A stretch of DNA of 64,000 bases from Acetobacter papayae JCM 25143 (GTDB lineage: Bacteria > Pseudomonadota > Alphaproteobacteria > Acetobacterales > Acetobacteraceae): positions 26,958 through 90,957 of the forward strand of contig NZ_BAIN01000005.1 of NCBI RefSeq assembly GCF_000613285.1. The letters are read 5' to 3'. Made by a program: the position numbers and the translations under genes. Under the pieces are notes generated by a model. It made no database searches, was not told the DNA's origin, and saw only the letters and a program-made list of their open reading frames with translations. This document shows positions 60,012 to 64,000 of this stretch, in pieces (the first letter of the stretch is position 1; every line of letters begins with the position of its first letter).

Positions 60012-61160
60012 TCACAGCAGTGCTTGTAGCAGGGGGATGAAAGGCAGGTCCGCTTCGGGCATGGCGTAATCCCGCAGGTTTTCAGGCGCGACCCATGCTA
60101 GTTTCTGCCTTCACGCGGGGTGGGGGTGCCCTGCCAGCGTCTGCACAGATACAGGGGCATGAGCAGGTCAAAACCCGCATAGGCATGCGAGGCAAAGGTA
60201 AAAGGAGCCATGCAGGCGCGGCTCATATCCAGCCCCAGTTCCTCATGCAGTTCGCGTGCAAGGGCGGCTTCTGGTGTTTCACCGGGCTCCACCTTGCCGC
60301 CGGGGAACTCCCACAGCCCCGCCATGCTCTTGCCCTCAGGCCTGCGAGCCAGAAGAATCTGCCAGCCGGGTTGATGAGTGCTGCGGCACTGACCAAGACC
60401 AGCCGCCGCGCCGGTGCTCTGTCAGCTTCGGACGGGGGCGATGGTCTGCCCGTTTCGATAGCCGTCTCGGCACTGCTTGTAGTGCCAGAGGGGGGAGGGG
60501 CATCAGTGTTCGGTGCGGGAGCTGCGCGGTGGCAGCGGGGGCTTGCCCGGCACTATCGGGTGCCTTTTTGGGGGAGCGAGGCTGGCTGATATCGGTGCGG
60601 GTTGCTTCGAACAGTTCCACGGGCAGGTCGGTGCCGCGTGCCACAAATTTCTGTCGGTCCGTGCCTGTGTGGCGAAAGCCCGCGCGCTCCAGCACGCGAA
60701 TGGAGGCCACGTTATCCTGTGCGGCGGTGGCGGTCAGGCGGTCTATGTTCAGGTGAGCCAGCGCCCAGCGTGCAATGCGGCTTGCCGCCAGCGAGGCAAA
60801 GCCCTGCCCCCAATAGGCGCGGCCTATCCAGTAACCCAGTTGCCCGACGCGGGGAGCATTGTCATGGGGTGCACGGCCTGTCTGGGGCAGCGGCATGATA
60901 CGCAGGCCAATACAGCCAGCAAGCCTGCCATCGGGCCCCAGTATGGCGAAGTAGAACCCTTCGCCTTTCTGGCAAAGGGTCTGTGTGGCGGTTATCCATT
61001 CATCCGCCAGTTCCCGTGGGTAGGGAAAAGGCGGGCGGCTGAGCATGCGCACAACCTCCCAGTCATTGACCAGATGGTGCAGGGCCGGGGCATCATCGGG
61101 TGTCAGCAGGCGCAGGCGGCAGGGAGGCGCGTCAAGCTCGAGGGGTAGCGTATCAGGCAT
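60012..61160 (-). CDS. GNAT acetyltransferase fused to a MutT/NUDIX hydrolase, three frame breaks
   Basis: About 383 residues if three breaks are repaired. Residues 1-180 are a RimJ/RimL-like GNAT domain ([51 protein letters not shown]). A Pro/Ala/Ser/Glu-rich linker of about 55 residues follows, and then a MutT-type NUDIX domain beginning [20 protein letters not shown], with the complete GX5EX7REUXEEXGU box after WEFPG. Breaks lie near 60525, 60361 and 60108; each needs one G or C in the coding strand. The linker frame has no ATG or GTG of its own and no stop, which supports one fused protein. The NUDIX half would clean damaged dNTPs; the GNAT acceptor is unknown. The start overlaps the Rieske gene by 8 bp. 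Confidence 0.72.
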
Positions 61161-62258
61161 GAGACCCAGAGGCTGGCGGCACGCCGCATTCCTTCAGCAG
61201 GTCACGTAGCGCGTTGATAACGGGGAAGACCTCCACATTGTGGTCTCCACCCAGTTCGCGCCAGGCTTTTTGCTCCAGTTCCACAATTTCGCGGTCTTCT
61301 GCGAAAATACGCTCGGTAAATGCAACGAGGAACGGCCAGGCCATGTCCAGCAGGCCGGGAATTTTTGGCCGTTTGACCGAGAGCAGGCCAAAGGTGCGGT
61401 TGGTGAGTTCATCAGCACTCTGGGGCACGTAGACAATCCACAGATCCATCACGGGGTCTTCATCCCCGGTCTGGATCCGCAGGGTCTGGTAGGGGTATTC
61501 GGTGCGGATGGTCATGACATCGCGGTGCTGGAACTTGGCCGAGGCATCGCGCCGTTCACCAAAGATCAGCGCTTCGCCCAGAGGCTGGCTGCCGCCTGTG
61601 CGGGCAAAGCTGTAGCGGGCCTCAACCAGACCGGGTTCCTTGATTTGCCCAAGGAAGCGCGGTTTCATCTGGCCCATCTGCTTGGAGTGCATGAACTGAT
61701 GGTTCATATCCATCAGGTTCTCGTGCATGAAACTGTAGTGGCACCCGACCTCGCGGCCAAAATACCGGGTTTTGTAAGCCGGGTTGGCAGCGCGTGCCAG
61801 AGCGGGCGGCAGCGGTGTTGTTTCGGCTTTTTCCGGATCACCGGGGAAGACAAAAATCATCCCATCCTGCTCGCGGCAGGGAAAGGTGCGCACCCCGTTG
61901 GGGAGCTTGCCCTTGCGAGATAGGGCACGTCAATGCAGCGGCCGGAACGGCCATAGGCCCAGCCATGATAGCAGCATTTGACTGAATCGCCTTTGACCTC
62001 TCCCTTGCTGAGCGGCACCTGCCGGTGGGCGCAGCGGTCTTCCAGAGCGAAAACCGGGCCTTCTTTGGGGCGTACAAGGGCAATTGGCAGGCCAGCATAG
62101 CGCGTGCCGATGGTCTTGCCGGGTTTGACTTCACGTGACCAGGCTACCGGGTACCAATAGTCCGGGTTGGAGCGGACAGTCCGAATGTCGACCCTGCCTG
62201 CCTCAGCCGCGTTGGCGGGGGCGCAGTAAACAGGAGCGGCGGGATCAGTCTGGGTCAT
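61153..62258 (-). CDS. Rieske-type (2Fe-2S) oxygenase, ring-hydroxylating alpha-subunit-like, one frame break
   Basis: About 368 residues after repair. The Rieske ligands are CAHRQVPLSKG and, 17 residues on, CCYHGWAYG (C-x-H and C-x2-H). The catalytic domain carries the facial triad region NLMDMNHQFMHSKQMGQMKP, with the conserved D-x2-H-x3/4-H pattern. It resembles VanA/PobA-like oxygenases that work with a separate reductase, not seen nearby. The frame breaks near 61910; one more G gives LARGKLPNGVRTFPCREQDG. The start at 62258 follows GAGG. The substrate is unknown. Confidence 0.83.
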
Positions 62259-62414
62259 GGTGCCTCGTATCTGATGACGGTACGCAGGTCTCCCCTGCAT
62301 TCGATGCTATCTCAACGCATTGGCTGGCGGGACGCAAGACGCGAGAAGGCCTAAGGGCACATTCTTGCACCTTTGCGGCGTGTTTGTGGCCCGCCAGAAG
62401 TGCCCACTTAGAGA

Positions 62415-63290
62415 TTACGGGGCGAGGGTACCCAGCCGGGCACTCAGGTCTTCGATAAACTGGAACGCCACCCGGCCGGAGCGGCTACCGCGCGTAATGG
62501 CCCATTCATTGGCGCGGGCCATCAGTTCGGCCTCGGGTATCGGCAGGGCGCGCTGGGCGGCATAGGCGCGCACCATATCGGCATAGGTGTCCTGCTCGCA
62601 GGCGTAAAAACCAAGCCACAGGCCGAACCGGTCGGAAAGGGAGACCTTCTCTTCCGTTGCCTCTGAGGGGTTGATGGCCGTTGCCCGTTCATTTTCGATC
62701 ATGTCGCGCGGCATCAGGTGGCGGCGGTTGGAGGTGGCGTAAAACAGCACGTTTTCGGGCCGTCCGGCTATGCCGCCATCCAGCACGGATTTGAGGGCCT
62801 TGTAATCCCTGTCTTCCTTTTCAAAGGACAGGTCATCACAGAACAGGATGAACCGGCGCGGGTTCTCGCGCAAAAGGCTTAGCAGTAGTGGCAGGCTTGT
62901 CAGGTCTTCTCGCTGGATTTCGATCAGCGCTACCCGCCCCTTGCCGGGTGGGCAGGGTTTGCCATCGATCTGGTTGGCCAGAGCATGTGCCCCCTTGACC
63001 AGAGAGGATTTGCCCATGCCGCGTGCGCCCCACAGCATGGCGTTGTTGGCAGGCAGCCCGCTGGCGAAATGCTGGGTGTTTTCAACCAGTGTCCGGCGCT
63101 GCTGGTCTACCCCGCGCAGCAGGTCAACCGGCACATGGGCTACATGCGCTACGGGCTGCAGTCTGCCGCGTTCTGGAAGCCAGACAAAGGCATCCGCCGT
63201 GTCTACACCCTCCAGCGTTGCGGGCGGGGGGGACAGACGTTCCAGCGCCGTGGCGATACGTTCAAGAAGCGGGGTCTGCTCTGCGTCCAT
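62415..63290 (-). CDS. DUF815 family AAA+ ATPase
   Basis: A 291-residue ATPase. Walker A is NAMLWGARGMGKSSLVKGAH, Walker B is RFILFCDDLSFEKEDRDYKA, and the sensor/arginine region includes NVLFYATSNRRHLMPRDMIE and LSDRFGLWLGFYACEQD. These match the DUF815 family found across Proteobacteria; its cellular role is not settled. The ATG at 63290 with AGAGGCC upstream is preferred to the one at 63323. It is divergent from yajC by about 140 bp. Confidence 0.88.
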   Translation of the reverse strand: MDAEQTPLLERIATALERLSPPPATLEGVDTADAFVWLPERGRLQPVAHVAHVPVDLLRGVDQQRRTLVENTQHFASGLPANNAMLWGARGMGKSSLVKGAHALANQIDGKPCPPGKGRVALIEIQREDLTSLPLLLSLLRENPRRFILFCDDLSFEKEDRDYKALKSVLDGGIAGRPENVLFYATSNRRHLMPRDMIENERATAINPSEATEEKVSLSDRFGLWLGFYACEQDTYADMVRAYAAQRALPIPEAELMARANEWAITRGSRSGRVAFQFIEDLSARLGTLAP

Positions 63291-63432
63291 AGGGGCCTCT
63301 TTTTTCTCCTGTGCAGAAAGCATGCCGGCGCGTGCCGCGAACTTCCATGGAGGAGCTTGACGGAAAAGGATTGAAAACTATGGTCACTTCTTCCGTTTGT
63401 GCAACCAGCCTTATTCTGAAAGTCAGCACCCC

Positions 63433-63789
63433 ATGTTCGATTTCCTTATTCCCGCCGCCCACGCCCAGACCGCCGGGGGCGGTGGTGCAGGAGCCGGGCT
63501 GATCTCTTTCCTGCCGTTTGTCGCGGTTTTCGCTATCATGTATTTCCTCATGATCCGCCCGCAGCAGCAGCGGCAGAAGCAGCTCAAGGCCGAACTCAAG
63601 GCCCTGCGCCGTGGTGACCGGATTGTGACCGCCGGTGGTGTTGTGGGTATTGTGCAGCGTAGCCGCGAGGATTCATCGGAAATCGAAGTGGAAATCGCAC
63701 CCAATGTGCGTGTGACGGTTCTGCGTGAAACCATTTCCACCGTGCTGACCAGCACGGCCAAGCCTGCGAATGACGAACCCAGCAAGTAA
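63433..63789 (+). CDS. yajC: Preprotein translocase subunit YajC
   Basis: A 118-residue protein with one N-terminal membrane helix (LISFLPFVAVFAIMYFLMIR) followed by the conserved RPQQQRQKQLKAELKALRRG and GDRIVTAGGVVGIV. It associates with SecD-SecF at the Sec translocon. The ATG at 63433 gives the usual MFDFLIPAAHAQ start. secD is normally next in many relatives, but here priA follows on the other strand. Confidence 0.95.
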   Translation: MFDFLIPAAHAQTAGGGGAGAGLISFLPFVAVFAIMYFLMIRPQQQRQKQLKAELKALRRGDRIVTAGGVVGIVQRSREDSSEIEVEIAPNVRVTVLRETISTVLTSTAKPANDEPSK

Positions 63790-63834
63790 AGCGGGCTGAC
63801 CGGCTCGGGGCGGAACGCGCTGGCGTTGTTTCGC

Positions 63835-64000
63835 CTAGAGAAATGAAACCGGGTCGATATCTACATCGACCCGCACGGCCCGGCCGAGATCAACCGCCGC
63901 CAGCCATCGGCGCAGGATAGGCTGTACCGCAATGGACCGGCGGGTGCGCAGGAGCAGACGCCGCCTGTGCCGCCCGCGTAGCAGGGCCAGTGGTGCAGGG
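63835..64000 (-). CDS. priA: Primosomal protein N' (PriA), C-terminal end
   Basis: A partial reverse-strand gene reaching the window edge; only about 54 C-terminal residues are visible. They read APLALLRGRHRRRLLLRTRR, then VQPILRRWLAAVDLGRAVRV and DVDIDPVSFL, the typical PriA ending (R-x-D-V-D-P-x-S-F). PriA restarts stalled replication forks. The start and ATPase motifs lie beyond the window. Confidence 0.85.
   Translation of the reverse strand, partial: PAPLALLRGRHRRRLLLRTRRSIAVQPILRRWLAAVDLGRAVRVDVDIDPVSFL

Overview
The window looks like a chromosome segment of an acetic acid bacterium (Acetobacteraceae, most like Acetobacter or a close relative). The evidence is a bacterial pyruvate decarboxylase gene, hopanoid-transport genes (hpnL, hpnN), several OprB/BBP2-type porins, a membrane-side oxidoreductase repertoire, and an alphaproteobacterial SAM-II riboswitch in front of metZ. 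No CRISPR array, rRNA, tRNA or complete insertion sequence was seen.

Layout. 1-5.2 kb: the start of a two-partner-secretion adhesin, a double-HTH protein, and a TetR-controlled hydrolase/MFS efflux pair followed by a LysE exporter. 5.2-8.9 kb: an AT-rich island with a sulfotransferase and an FkbM methyltransferase. 8.9-14.7 kb: an acyl-CoA dehydrogenase-like flavoprotein, a UvrA-like excision protein, a DUF2075 ATPase and a TetR regulator. 15.3-18.2 kb: an OprB porin and an exported choloylglycine hydrolase-like enzyme. 18.3-31.1 kb: a surface-polysaccharide locus (GMC oxidoreductase, epimerase, glycosyltransferase, P-loop kinase, an unknown protein, flippase, UDP-glucose dehydrogenase) split in the middle by a LysR-regulated oxidoreductase block (cupin, carboxymuconolactone decarboxylase, alcohol dehydrogenase, SDR, aldo/keto reductase). 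31.3-33.6 kb: a Ser-rich protein and a BBP2 porin. 34.0-37.8 kb: a complete riboflavin operon ribD-ribE-ribBA-ribH under an FMN riboswitch. 37.9-46 kb: hpnL-hpnN, a universal stress protein, fluoride channel, LptF, an SQR-like flavoprotein and DUF3297. 46-53 kb: an RND pump with a GIN-domain-like exported partner, moaB, a DJ-1/PfpI protein, folE and apaG. 53.4-58.4 kb: porin-pdc-MFS. 58.5-64 kb: metZ with a SAM-II riboswitch, a GNAT-NUDIX fusion, a Rieske oxygenase, a DUF815 ATPase, yajC and the 3' end of priA.

The most pervasive oddity is that 19 otherwise well-conserved genes, including ribD, ribBA, metZ, ugd and hpnN, are broken by a total of 27 apparent single-base losses. At nearly every site one extra G or C in an existing G/C run restores the frame. 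I read these as sequence errors rather than gene decay, so such genes are annotated here as single CDS spans with the breaks noted. They lie between 10.6 and 40.7 kb and between 57.3 and 61.9 kb. The intervals 1-10.6 kb and 40.7-57.3 kb are clean.
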